Made by a program: the position numbers and the translations under genes. From Allolobophora icterica (lineage: Eukaryota > Annelida > Clitellata > Crassiclitellata > Lumbricidae), in assembly GCA_963556255.1 (NCBI GenBank), contig OY744609.1, positions 25,141,036-25,205,035 of the forward strand: DNA of 64,000 nt, read 5' to 3'. Of this stretch, positions 23,439 through 35,316 are shown one piece after another (the stretch's first letter is position 1; each line of letters opens with the position of its first letter). The notes beneath the pieces were generated by a model that saw only the letters and a list, made by a program, of their open reading frames with translations, was not told the origin of the DNA and made no database searches.

Positions 23439-23654
23439 AAAAGTAAATTTGTAATTAGTAACTTCTGTTGGACTGCTGTCTAATGCACAAGGCATCAACA
23501 GATGGCATACAAAACTAAATTTGTAATTAGTAACTTCTGTTGGACTGCTGTCTAATGCACAAGGCATCAACAGATGGCATACAAAACTAAATTTGTAATT
23601 AGTAACTTCTGTTGGACTGCTGTCTAATGCACAAGGCATCAACTGATGGCATAC
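23439..23654 (-). repeat. 72-bp unit in three tandem copies (LINE 3' end)
   Basis: Three nearly identical 72-bp units start at 23439, 23511 and 23583, with the core ttgtaattagtaacttctgt and aaggcatcaacagatggcat. The unit and the following tcaggtcaatatccagaaga match the 3' end of the LINE at 57745-57845 in the same orientation, so this is a triplicated LINE terminus. Confidence 0.9.
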
Positions 23655-23699
23655 AAAAACCAAGCCATAATCAGGTCAATATCCAGAAGATCATTCCAA

Positions 23700-24985
23700 A
23701 ACTACTGATGGCTTGCTCGCAAATCTCATATTATGCGTTAAAACACAAATATTGCACCACTTTGAGAGAAATTAGTATTTGAATGCTACAGAAATGTGTC
23801 TGTTAAATAGTTTTTGTTGGTTTGGTTTTAGTGAGGTCTCTAGTGGAAAATCCAGTTGGTTATTACAGGGTATTGTGGTAGTTTGGTTGCATGTGTGTGG
23901 GAATGATATTACAACACACTTTACTATTGATGTGTATTTAATGCTATATAAACGAGTTTAAAAATATTTTTGAGCTCAAAATTTCACTTCAATGTGCGTT
24001 ATGATAGTTAAAAGCTGAGCAGCAACACCAGCCTAACTGAAAAGAATTGCTGAGAGGTTGCCACTTAATTTTCCGTTGTGCATTGAGTTCACGAGAATTA
24101 CAGATATGTCTATATTAGATTAGTTTTATCCAAAGGTTGGGCCTTAATTTATTCGAGGGAAGTGAAGTTTTACCCAATGGCGAGGCGATAGGGGGATTCA
24201 GTTCAAGGACTGCCTTCATAGGCCAGGGATAAGATCACAAATTTATCATTTTCTTGCTCTTATCCACATGGCCAAGTCTCAGGAAGGTGTTTGGTTTGCC
24301 TTAAAGGGACTCGTGTCCTGTAAAAGCCAAGTTGTTGGCGGTGTTTTGAGATTTGCATACTTGTTGTAGACAACATTGGTTTGGACAACAGCCACGACTT
24401 AAAAAAAAATAAAAAGCGAAAATGGACGGATGAAGAATGAAAGAAGAAAAAGAGGGAAAAGAAAAAAGGAGAAAGAAAAGGAAATATTTGCACCATTGAC
24501 CACCATTGGCTTAGATGTAACGTTCGCTGACAACTGGATAAATACCTGAACGAACCACTTTGTTAGAAACTGTTGAGCTTGTTTTGTTGTTTCTCAACCA
24601 GTGAATCATACCAAGTAAATTAAACTTGGGGCTCAACTTGCATGGTAGGGGATTTGGGCAAAGTTTTTGGTGATGCAAAAGCCTGTTTTTTATGGAGTTT
24701 GTTTATCCTAAGCCAAACCGTCTAGCTTTGAACAGGGTTTATGGACATTTTGTTAATGTCGTTGCAAGAATATTGCTCAGAAACCACACCTGGCAGTGAT
24801 CTCCGGAATACTTGAGCAACCACAGATAGCCAGTGAAACAGTTTCTATTTTAGTCTGTTTGAATTTCGTGAGATGTATAATTAATCGTTTTGAAATATGA
24901 CATGATGTTCTAAAAATCAGGAATTTTTCAACGGCTCTTGATTGGTAGGAATGAACCGTTTAAAGCTGTGTAACAATGATGTGTA
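23700..24985. other. No recognised feature
   Basis: AT-rich DNA downstream of the possible gene at 25125. An A-rich purine stretch lies at 24400-24485. Confidence 0.4.
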
Positions 24986-24993
24986 TTGTACCT

Positions 24994-25003
24994 TTTATTT
25001 TGC
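24994..25003 (-). promoter_or_regulatory. Possible polyadenylation signal
   Basis: Minus-strand AAAATAAAAG, containing AATAAA, about 125 bp downstream of the stop at 25125. Context fits the hypothetical gene, but such hexamers are frequent by chance in AT-rich DNA. Confidence 0.35.
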
Positions 25004-25124
25004 CATATTTTGCCATTATTGAACTTCTTATCAAGCAACAACCTGTCATCAGATGGAAGCACTTTAAACCAATGACAGAAAAGCCTGAGCTAAAGCTAGA
25101 AACTTTTGGCGACCAATTGCATGT

Positions 25125-26014
25125 TCATGAATCACTGACTGGCCATGGGTGATATGTTCCATGCAGCAGTGTGCTGGTTGTTTGCTGTGCAGAAACAGAT
25201 GAAACTATTGTATATAGCATGTCAACTAATTTTTTTAAACGATGGCAGTCGGCTGGACCCAGATCTTTGCCACTGAAACAACAGCACTGTACTTTCCAAT
25301 AGTACTTATAGCACTCCATACCTGCTTCTGTTGCAGCATGGTGGTCAATGTTAACCAACATTTTTCTCACTGCTGGGACAAACACATTCGGATTTGATGC
25401 TAAGCCAACATTCAGTCTTTTCAAGGCTTTTTGAAGGTTGCCTTGTTCTTCAACAGTCAGTTGAGCTGTAGAGTTCGTCTCCTCATCAGTCGAAGGCTTT
25501 GATGAGTGTTCGACAGATGAAGTACAAGGCAAATCAGTGCTTGTCATGGAGGCTAATTGTAATGAGTTATCTTGCAAGTCTGCAAGCCATCCTCTTCTCA
25601 TATTTAAAGAACCCATAATGCCGACATAGAAATAGGTAGCTGCTTGCAATGTAAGTATGCCACAGTATGGGCATGTATCCTACTTGAATGCTTGTAACAA
25701 ATAATTGCATACAACCCACGTAGGCTAGGTTGTAGCACATCTACCTTGTCTGTACTCGAGCCTAAGGACAGATGGTTTCTTGGTCTTTGCTTTTAAAACC
25801 TCAAGAACTGCTGACCAATTTACTGATTGTTGAAACAGTTGCTTGTGTGTTATAATTTCTTTTGCTGATATTTTGAGGGTGAGCAAGTACCTGCATCAGT
25901 GACTTTTGCAGAAGCGTGTGATGTTGCATCATGTGTTTGCTTCTTGTTTCCCTCTTCATCCCTTATTGCTATCACAGTTTTAACTAAGACTGACATTTTG
26001 AAATAAACTGTCAT
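25125..26014 (-). CDS. Hypothetical two-exon protein of unknown family
   Basis: Proposed exon 1 is 26014-25891: ATG TVYFKMSVLVKTVIAIRDE..., ending GATGCAG before the donor GTACTT, phase 1. Proposed exon 2 is 25642-25125, entering at CAAG|CAG, also phase 1, stop at 25125. The predicted product is about 210 aa, hydrophilic, with a Ser/Thr-rich middle (TSSVEHSSKPSTDEETNST), a probable helix EEQGNLQKALKRLNVG and a Cys cluster QCCCFSGK. No family is recognised. Support: the two longest non-repetitive frames here sit in the same orientation, the phases agree, and an AATAAA lies about 125 bp downstream. Against: the acceptor has a weak polypyrimidine tract, no homology is known to me, and either exon could be chance. 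An exon further upstream is possible. Confidence 0.35.
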
Positions 26015-26039
26015 TGTACTGTACTTTGTTTCTATCACT

Positions 26040-27560
26040 GCTTGTGAGAATTATATATTAAGTCAAACCAAAAATTAAATAGCTGAAGAAATATCATAAT
26101 CCACAAGTTAAAAATTGCCAAGACTACAATACAAATGCATAAGCTGGTGTGTATCCGATGCCTATAAATTTAAAATGTAAAAAATGTAGAGAGTATACGA
26201 TATGAATAAAATGCATATAATTTATTCATTACATTATATTAATCACATAAGTATATCAGCACAGAGATCAGTTATCACTAAATGTTTATATGTGCAGTCA
26301 CACAGAAATGTGAATCGTAGATGTGGTTTGTGTTGAGATTAGAACCATAGAAATCGACTGCACATGTATTTGGATATACACATATAGTATTTAAAGAACC
26401 TCGTGAATGCTGTACATAAACTGTGCCTGAATGCTGACATAACTTGAAACATGTTTGAAAATCTGTTTAATTGACCAGCTCTTCTCCAGCACTGTCAGTG
26501 CTGTTATCCCATGTTTCTTCGTATTTATAAATTGCGCTTCTTAATCCAGGCCTAATTATAATGTACCGTGCATTTAATATAACCTTATCTTCTTACTTGT
26601 ACCGGTTATGGCAATGAACTTTTCATTTGGCTAATTACTAATGTTTCTAATACAAAAACATTGTTTTATTATATTATATTAATGCGTTAGACGCCCATCG
26701 ATGGAGCTGCAACAGATTTGTTTTCTGATCAAATCAAGTGGTCTAATTATGATGAGCTTGCTCTTTAACTGTTAAGTTAAAGAGGAACGCAGACTAAGCA
26801 CTTGGCCAGCAGCCTTTAAATCAGAACTTGGACAAATTAATAGAGAGGGACCCAATGAAGTGACTAGTAAGCCTAACTTCAGTTATTCTCAATCATTAAA
26901 ATCGGCCACTTGAAAATGGCAATTAAATTAGGCCAGTCATTAAAAGTACATGTATGTTCTGAACCATTCCTATAGTCAGATAACCAGTTTTCAAATCAAA
27001 ATTTCTGTATCATAGTTAAATACTATTATGAAGAAAGCTTCATACTATTGTGAAGAAAGCTTTAGCGCATTGTTACTAGTAGGCCTAATATACTACATTC
27101 ACAAGTGCTGTCTGCCTGGACTGTTGTCAGTCTGATAACCGTAGTTAGTGATTCTGTAAGTCTTATTTCCTTCAGCAGTTAAAAGCCTAAGCTTGTCTTG
27201 CACTGCACTCAACGTGGATGCACACAACATTGAAGCCAATTTGGAAAATAATTGTAAAGCGTCATTGTTTTACATTATCACACTTCATCCGTCACTGACG
27301 CCAGTCATTTGGCGGCAATGTGTACGAATAAATATCTGTCCAGCTTAGTCTTGGTGTGCCTTTGTTTTGTTTTCCTTCTAAAATGTAAATGATAACTAAT
27401 AACTTATTCTAAGTAATTCTAAAAAATTACCGCCCTCCGAAAAAAATTATTGCCGAAGTGTTGCTAAAAGTGTATCCACGGATGGCGCTAAATATTTGCT
27501 AGTTTTGCGGAAGCGTATGTTGACTCGTGTATCTCGTCCTTTTTCGATAATCAGGTCATC
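26040..27560. other. No recognised feature
   Basis: AT-rich unique-looking sequence. A short local duplication, atactattatgaagaaagct and atactattgtgaagaaagct, occurs at about 27020-27062. Confidence 0.4.
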
Positions 27561-27633
27561 TTAGACTTGAGCCAATCAGATTACGGGATATGGGCCCATA
27601 TTGCCGTAAGAGTCTTGGATCGGCGAAAATGCG

Positions 27634-27958
27634 CCCCGGCCTATCTGTGTGAGCTCTGCCGCCCGGTCTCTGATTCAGTTGGTCGGCGTGCTCTTCGGTC
27701 TTCTTCTGGGGGAGAACTTTTAGTCCCTCGGGCTCGCTCCACAATTAGGCAACGCCGGGATTTCTCTATATTTGGGCCCTCCATTTGGAATGGTCTTCCA
27801 TTAGAGATTCGCCTTCTCCCTAGGGGTAACACATCTGCTTTTTACAAGCTGCTCAAGTCTAATCTCTATTGCCGTGGCTGGGCTGGGAGCGCTTCTGAGT
27901 AGGTTTCTTGAAGGTGCGCTATATTAAATTTATGAATGAATGAATGAATGAATGAAAA
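27634..27958 (+). mobile_element. CR1/L2-type LINE C-terminus and 3' end, 5'-truncated
   Basis: Open plus-strand frame APAYLCELCRPVSDSVGRRA, GELLVPRARSTIRQRRDFSI, FGPSIWNGLP, then a stop, then ggtgcgctatattaaattta and (TGAA)n at 27930-27955. The (TGAA)n tail is typical of L2-clade elements. The break at about 27634 abuts a 32-bp repeat (see findings). Confidence 0.8.
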
Positions 27959-28119
27959 ATGGCACTGCATTTAACTGGATTTCCAGCTTCTGCAGTGTTG
28001 GCAGCACAAAGCCAAGGCATGACTCCTTGTACACCTTGGATAACATCTAATGCAGACACAGCTGCTGGTCTTACAAGTGATACATAGGTCCACTGTTACA
28101 GAAATGCCACTTTCTGCTG

Positions 28120-28265
28120 CAAAAACCAGGTAAGGATAATGCAGTGCGCATTAACTTCAGCATAGATTGAGCGCTGAGTAAATTCCTCACAGAGTGAAAA
28201 AGCGAATTCCAAAGGGTTGGGCAAGGGGCGCTAAATTTGTGTCCAACAATATCGAACGCGGTCAT
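28120..28265 (-). mobile_element. LINE C-terminal fragment
   Basis: Minus-strand FSAPCPTLWNSLFHSVRNLL resembles the conserved APxLWNSLPxxVRN block at the C-terminus of CR1/L2-type ORF2. Short and decayed. Confidence 0.5.
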
Positions 28266-28435
28266 GAATAGACCACATAGATCAATTGTTAGAGTTTCAA
28301 AATATACATAGAGGTAATAGGCTTATATATTAATTAGAGTAAAAGAACTTGAAATTAAAACTAATAAGTAAGTAATTACAGAAGTAAATTTTAAGTTATT
28401 CTCAGCAGACTGGTGGTTTAGACTAGGGGTCTGCG

Positions 28436-28595
28436 GGTATACCCGTACCCGCGGGTTTACCCGTACCCGACCCGTACCCGTGGGTCGGGTACGGGTCGGG
28501 TCGCCATTTCACGGATCGGGTCGGGTACAGGTAGGGAATCACGGGTACAGGTATACCTGGTTTTACCCGTACCGATGTGAAGTTTTAGGGTTACA
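28436..28595. repeat. Clustered ACCCG(T) inverted repeats, hAT-like end
   Basis: taggggtctgcgggtatacc followed by alternating ACCCGTACCCG and CGGGTACGGGTCGGGT words, then decayed CAGGTA forms. Such subterminal arrays occur in some hAT elements; a matching right end with a target duplication was not found. Confidence 0.55.
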
Positions 28596-29094
28596 TGTAA
28601 TAGTGGGTCTTGCACCTTCAAAGACTTACTTACTATAGCTGGTAGTATTCAGTCTAAGTACCATATGCCTGTGTTGACCTATGTCAATACGTCTTGGTGA
28701 ACTTGGCATTTATTAATAGATCTTCGAATTACAGTTACAAGTAGCTTGTTTTCATTTACACAATCATAGGGCTTTTTACATATATCTGATCTGAGTTTTA
28801 GTCCCAATAACCAGAGGTCGCAGACGCCCATCTTGTGATTCACTGAACGAGCCTGGCAGTCCAGCAGTGGGGTTAAAACAGTTTGATGCAGTCGAGGCTA
28901 GAAATATTTAAAAGTCTGTCATCCCTTTTCTTCTGAGAAATATTTAATCTATTCAATTAGTGGTATTTTCTTGCAAACTGCTGTGTTATGGATGGCTGCA
29001 TAAAAGTCATCGACTGCCAGGGTGTCAATGGGAGAGACATAGAGAGAAAAGATTATTAAAGGAGGGACTGGCTTGGCCATAGTATGTAATGTAT

Positions 29095-29318
29095 ATATAT
29101 ATTTATATATATATATATATACACCGGGCGAAGATAATTATAAGCTGATTAAGGGCCAATGGACTAACGCGGTTGCTTACAGTAGTTTGTACTATTTCAA
29201 TATACACTGTACATTGTATAAGTCTTTCTACAATGCTACTTTAATTAGTGAAGTAAATAGTTATGAACTATTTAAATGCTATTTAATTAGTATTTACTAT
29301 TTGAATAGTACCAAACAC

Positions 29319-29360
<42 letters not shown>
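29095..29360. repeat. Two (AT)n arrays bracketing AGTATTT-type palindromic DNA
   Basis: (AT)n at 29091-29122 and 29320-29356. The sequence between ends in ATTTGAATAGTACCAAACAC|TG, which could be a hAT right end; the left end is unclear. Confidence 0.5.
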
Positions 29361-29364
<4 letters not shown>

Positions 29365-29365
29365 A

Positions 29366-29673
29366 CGATTTGTTGAACTTTGACCTGTCGTGATTCTCAC
29401 GTCTTGCAACTGGATGTTGGTCCTCTGATAATAATGGTAACGTCTTACAAAGGCAACACTGCCGCAACAGGGACCTTATTAAACCCTCTGCTTTGAATAG
29501 AGCTATGTGTATTTGTGTACATATACTATATATAAAGCATATATATATTGTATATATAGTATATGTACACAAATACATATATAAGGATGGCGCGAATGGA
29601 TGAACTTTGACCTGTCGTAATTCTCACATGTTGCGACTGGGTGTAGTTCTTCTGTGTTAACACCTTTCAAAGG
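29366..29673. repeat. About 85-bp direct duplication with a hairpin between
   Basis: aactttgacctgtcgtgatt...tcttacaaaggca (29376-29455) is repeated as aactttgacctgtcgtaatt...cctttcaaaggca (29605-29671). Confidence 0.75.
29509..29576. repeat. Perfect 26-bp inverted repeat
   Basis: Arms 29509-29534 and 29551-29576 are exact reverse complements (starting gtatttgtgtacatatacta) with a 16-nt loop. Confidence 0.9.
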
Positions 29674-29699
29674 CATCAGAGTGGTGGAAGTAGTAGGCC

Positions 29700-30128
29700 T
29701 AGTTGTAGAATTAAAAGTAGTAGTAGTGGAAGCAGTAGTGGTAGTAGTAGTAGCAGTAGTAATCATACTACTACTACTAATAATAATAATAATAATAATA
29801 TAATCAATTAATCAGGATATAAACAAATAATGTTAAGGTATACCACTATACCTGCTTAAAAAGTTCTCACTAATGACTTAGGCTACATATAACCTTGCCT
29901 TGCCTTACAATACCGGGGGTATCTTACCTTTCCTTACCTTGCCTTGAGCACTGCAATTCTTACTAATCGGTTAATCTTATTTAAATGGACAGGCGCTACA
30001 TAAATGTATTGAAGGGATCAAGACGCTGAAACGATGAAAGATATAATCTAATCCAGTCGTTCCTAAACATTCTGCACCAAGGCCAAAACAAGCTAATGTA
30101 TTTAGATAATAATAGAATTCCTAAAATG
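29700..30128. other. Short trinucleotide runs and unclassified DNA
   Basis: Imperfect (AGT)n/(ACT)n/(AAT)n at 29705-29805 and a (CCTTG)-like stretch at 29893-29947. Confidence 0.5.
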
Positions 30129-30364
30129 CAGTGGCGTCACTAGGGCGAGGGGGTGCGTGGATGCGGGGGTGCTGGCCGCACCGGGTGATACCTGACAAAA
30201 TGACTGTAAAAAGATTTTTGCAGAGTTTCAGCAGAAATTTCTTATTTTTATTATTTTGAATTAGCAATAAAAAATAACAACAAAAACATTTTCCATAGGG
30301 AGGTCCATTTGGTTGACATCGTGACTTGCCGCACTGGGTGACACCAACCCTAGTGACTCCACTG
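30129..30364. mobile_element. hAT MITE
   Basis: Ends CAGTGGCGTCACTAGGG and inverted CAGTGGAGTCACTAGGG. Flanks ctaaaatg (30121-30128) and ctaatatg (30365-30372) match 7 of 8. 236 bp. Confidence 0.9.
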
Positions 30365-30696
30365 CTAATATGATTTCGCTATCACACTATAGCTGGATGT
30401 TATTATTGGATGACATCACGGCCGAAGTGCATAAAATATTTTTCTCTAATAGAAGGGAAGGGTCGGGTTGACAGGGCCCTTACTAATTTGTGAAATTTTA
30501 TGTATTGTGTAACTCCCGGTGGGCATAGGCGTACTTTTCGGGAGTACGACGGGTACTTGCAGTGTACCCCTCCAACGGTTTGGAAGGATGGAACCATGCC
30601 CCCACTTTTCATAGCCGGAAGAAACAATGCCCATTATTGTTTTCTCTCGGAGGAAGGCTTTCATTTGAGCCCTTAAGACTCAAAACAATTACCGAG

Positions 30697-31362
<666 letters not shown>

Positions 31363-32020
31363 CATCATCAGTATCACCACCACAGCTACCACAACCACAA
31401 CCATTACTAACATCAATCTCGTCACCATCTTTGTCATCATTATCATTATTAGGCATAAACGCATAAGACGGCGCCATTATAATAATATTTATTTAAGAGC
31501 CGCGAAGGGGAAACGATGCAAATTTGGTACCCACCGCTCCCTAGACAAAGGTATACGCCTCTGCCGGTGGCCACTCATCTTGATTACACAAATATTTTCC
31601 ATATAGAATATAAAATTAATTAAAAGCTCTCAGATATAAAGACAAAATAATGTTGCTACTGGAGCAACATTTCAACCGAATGGGAAAATTCAGTTGAATT
31701 ATAAAAAACCACTGCACACCGTTCACAATTCAATACGTGGCACTTAAACGTCTGAGTGGGTACTTGTTGAATGTCGTTCCAAATTGGGTTTTTTTCATAA
31801 CGTACGTATAATTATAGAGAAGCCGCACACTAAACAGACCGTCTTGCCCAAAGTGTAGGCATTTTGAAGGACGCCATTCTGTCCTAGCATAAACATGCAT
31901 TTATCTTCCCAAGTTCCCATCCTGAGTCCCATACACGACTCATTTTCGTTTTTCACCTCCTTTCATATTGACTATTTAAGTAATATTAATAGAATCAGTA
32001 AAATGATTTCGCTTCTACAC
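31363..32020. other. No recognised feature
   Basis: Unclassified AT-rich DNA between the CAT array and the next hAT. Confidence 0.4.
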
Positions 32021-32427
32021 TCAGTGTTTAATCTAGACGTATTTGGGGGGGGATTCCCCCCAGGATTTATGTTTCCCCCCAGAGGCCAGCAATATCGCAA
32101 TGGAGAGACCTTTTTGGGGAGGGAAATTCCCCCCCCCCCCAGATATCACCGAGAGGTGAGCAATATACTTTTTCAGAGACGAATTCCTAAAAAAGGTCAT
32201 CATCCTTTTTGAGAGAGTAATTCCTATAGGAAAAGTGTAAAAAGTTGGACGAATGACTAAAAGAAGGTCATCAACTTTTTTTCAAGATGGCAAGATAAAA
32301 GTTGAAAACGTCTCGATGAAAGTTGAAAAAGTCAGAAACTCTTGATGGATGAAATGGAACAAAATTGGTTGGTCCCCCCAGAAACCTTGTTTCCCCTCCC
32401 AGAAGAGGGGGACTAGATTAAACACTG
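32021..32427. mobile_element. hAT MITE
   Basis: Ends CAGTGTTTAATCTAGACG and inverted CAGTGTTTAATCTAGTCC, about 15 bp identical. The 9-bp direct repeat TTCTACACT flanks it (32013-32021 and 32428-32436), so the 8-bp target is certain to within one base. Interior G- and C-homopolymer rich. Confidence 0.9.
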
Positions 32428-32616
32428 TTCTACACTATGGCATTGGCTGGATGCTGTTATTGGATGATCTAAAGGTCGAAGCGCATTAAAAATTTTCTCT
32501 AATAGGAGAGACGAGTCAATATGTTGACTACTGATATATAGAAAATTAATATTCCGTAAAAGGTGCTTGGTGCGCAGAGTATCGAACTTTGGTATACGGA
32601 CTATCGCTGATTGGAC

Positions 32617-32866
32617 CAGTGTTTTTTCAGCCGGAACGCGCCGGACCTTTTTTCAGATACTAAAAATAATTTATTAATTTTAATAATAAAAACAATAATT
32701 TAGTTATTTTAATTTAATTTCAGTGTTTTGAACTGTTTTCAATGTTTATTGAGACCCCTCTCCACCTCCAATCCCGTTTTTTGCAAGATTTTAGCCCGAC
32801 CATAATTATTCCGTTCCGGAACCTATTGTTCCGTTCCGGAACCTTTTCTTTCAGGAAAAAGCACTG
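32617..32866. mobile_element. hAT MITE (family shared with 6070)
   Basis: Ends CAGTGTTTTTTCAG and inverted CAGTGCTTTTTCCTG. Flanks gattggac and gataggag match 6 of 8. Confidence 0.8.
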
Positions 32867-33007
32867 GATAGGAGTATCGCTCATATATGACCATCGGTCA
32901 TAGGACTATTATTATAAGCTTATATATATATTATAGGCCTATAGGTGGTAATATATCCAGTGAATGGTCGATATAATTATATAGTTCGATTGGGGAAAAG
33001 AAATCTC

Positions 33008-33085
33008 TAAACAACTGTCAACTGCGGAGAGAATTTGAACTCCAGACCTGTCGTTTTACAGTCTTACACGCTAACCCTTAGACGA
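33008..33085 (-). mobile_element. SINE tRNA-like head only
   Basis: Minus orientation TAAGGGTTAGCGTGTAAGAC and GGTCTGGAGTTCAAATTCTC give A- and B-box-like motifs; the body of the SINE family is missing. Confidence 0.55.
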
Positions 33086-33129
33086 CTATTAGACAACCAG
33101 TAGACAACCAAAGTCTTATCACTAGCCTA

Positions 33130-33480
33130 CAACTCATTACAATATTCCCAGCCAAGTACATCCGTGATCTCTTCACCATCCAGGCAACCCGCTCCACCCA
33201 ATCAACCTCCTATCTCAGAGGTCTTTCTCGACCCCCCCCCCCCAATCACTATACTCACCTCAAGTTCTCCAACCGGGCCATATTCAACACAGCACCACGA
33301 CTCTGGAATAATCTCCCCTCTGAATTCCGCAGTTTCTCAGTTCCTCCATCATCATTGCAACCCGTCCTTCATCCTCATCCTCACGTTTCTCTATCTGTCA
33401 CCCCCGGGCTTTCCACTCAAAACTGAAGTCTAACCTTTTCAAGTACTCCTATACCTGATTAACCTAATCCTCCGCCTTCA
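33130..33480 (+). mobile_element. CR1/L2-type LINE C-terminal fragment
   Basis: Plus frame AKYIRDLFTIQATRSTQSTS, then FNTAPRLWNNLPSEFRSF, with frameshifts near the C-run at 33231-33243, and then LSTQN* and the family 3' UTR start. Confidence 0.75.
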
Positions 33481-33489
33481 ACTTATTCT

Positions 33490-34880
33490 CGCCGTAAATG
33501 TAATGTAAATGTAAATGTAAATGTTAATGTAAATCTCCGAAATTTCACAGCGCCACACAAAAGCCACGTCAGGGAGACCAGCTTTGTTCACCGGCGCTAT
33601 ATCAAATCATGTCCGCAATGGCCATGTCCGCCTTATCCGTTCCGGTGCCAGGTCAGAGTCCGGGGAGGTCAAGTCGAGGAGACAGTAGGGTGCCACGGTG
33701 GTAATCTGTGATGATGGTGGTTGTGTGGTGGCGCAGAATTGGAATCAGGATAGGATAGCTTGAAGAGTTCGGTTCTCAGTCGTGAGTGGAAAGCAGCGGA
33801 GGAGAGTGCAATCTGAGGAGAGGTGAAATTAATAGACGAGATATATAGGAGGATGAACAAACTGGCGGAGATCTTTTGGGAGATCATTCCAAAGAGCCGG
33901 TACAGCATAGACTACTGAACGATTGCAGAATTTCAGAGAGGATTAGACTGGAGGCCGAGAGAGAGAAAGATATGATGACGATCGAGCAAGTATTGCACCG
34001 GACGGGTGAATAACTGGCGAATGTAAGAAGGTTGAGTCTTGAGAGGTTTGAAGGGCGTTGTAGGTAAGAGATACACGTTTGTAATGGAAGCGCTTTGTAG
34101 GGACTTTTATAGCAAATGAAGTGATTTCAGAACAGGGTCTATGTGGTGGTGTTTGGGAGTTTTGGTGAGTGCGCGGGCGAGAGCAGTCTGGACTGTTTGC
34201 AGGCGTTTTATTTGAGAAGAGTCGATGTTACAGAAGAGGGAATAACAGTAATCGAGTTTGGAATGGAAATGTGAGGTGGCTATTGTGCAGGCGGTCTTGT
34301 AATCAAGTATTGGGCGCAGTCGACGAAAGTCGCGAATGTGCATATAGCAGGTGCGAGATAGCTGGGTGATGTGGTCGGCAAAGGTGAGGTTTTTATCGAA
34401 GATGATTCCAAGATTGCGGACAGAAGAGTAAGGTACAGGTGAAGTGAGATTTGTTGGCGAAAGGTCGGAAGGATAGGTTACTTTGCTTAGTTGCTCAATG
34501 AGGCCAATGATGAGAAATCCTGTTTTGAAGGGTTTAAGCATAAGAGGTTGGCAGTCATCCAGGCTGATATCTGGGTGATGATGTTTCGTAGATGATTTAG
34601 TGCATCTGGAAGGGAGCGAGGAGAGAAAGATATGAATAGTCGTGTATCGTCAGCATAGAGGTGATGATCGACAGAGGATAAGGAGGAGGAAGAAATGAGT
34701 TTGCTGAGGGGAGAGGTGTAAAGGATGAACAGCAGAGGACCGATGACAGAACCTTGAGGAACACCGCAGGTGAGAGTGTGCGGGTTAGACAAGTGACCAG
34801 CGGCATTGACAGTGAAAGAACGTGAGGAAAGATACGACTTGAATTCATAAACGACATGTGCACCTGCCTTGACAGTTGCA
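33490..34880 (-). mobile_element. CR1/L2-type LINE, 3' half with RT domain
   Basis: Minus strand: LTCGVPQGSVIGPLLFILYT, HHLYADDTRLFISF (YADD), ISAWMTANLLCLNPSK, then after a frameshift near 34530 FLIIG...VRNLGIIFDKNLTFADHI, ALARALTKTPKHHHIDPVLK, SLHLL, and further on AAFHSRLRTELFKLSYPDS. The 3' terminus (33508-33612) is shared with 17040 and 20283 and ends in (TTTACA)n at 33497-33532. At least two frame breaks make it inactive, though it is the best-preserved RT of this family here. Confidence 0.85.
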
Positions 34881-34912
34881 GTGCTGCACTGCCTACTCTC
34901 TTGATCTGGCCC

Positions 34913-35100
34913 CTGGAACTGGATCGGACCTCTTTTGTACTACTCTCTGGAAAACCCCCTCTGATTTGATTTGGCCTTCTGGAAATCGGACTCGGATCTC
35001 TTTAGGGCTACACTCTGGTAACCCCTCTAATTTGATTTGGCCTTCTGGAAACTGGACTCGGACCTCTTTTGCACTACTCTCTGGAAACCCTCTGATTTGA
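34913..35100. repeat. About 67-bp minisatellite, three copies
   Basis: cggacctcttttgtactactctctgg...tttgatttggccttctgga recurs with spacing 68 and 66 bp; probably derived from a LINE 3' UTR, since similar words lie at 49680-49725. Confidence 0.8.
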
Positions 35101-35316
35101 CGTAGGTGTTTGCTATGTCGTTTTATCCCTATATGACGTCAGTTCCTGTCGGGCAGTGTAGTGTTTATTTTTTTAACTGTGAATTTTATTGTTACACAGT
35201 ATAATAATAAAATTATATGGAAATATATATAGCAAAATTTATAATATTGACTTGTCTTAGTTGTCTACCGAGTGACTACTTCAAGTGAGATTGTTAGACT
35301 GTTACTTTAATCCCCC

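Noticed and set aside
28801..28840. Possible right end (ggtcgcagacgccca) for the ACCCG-rich element at 28436
   Set aside because: Only partial complementarity to taggggtctgcgg and no matching 8-bp flanks.
35000..35100. Plus-strand TGNRTRTSF-like repeat peptide
   Set aside because: Translation of the 67-bp minisatellite; unit lengths 66 and 68 bp break the frame.
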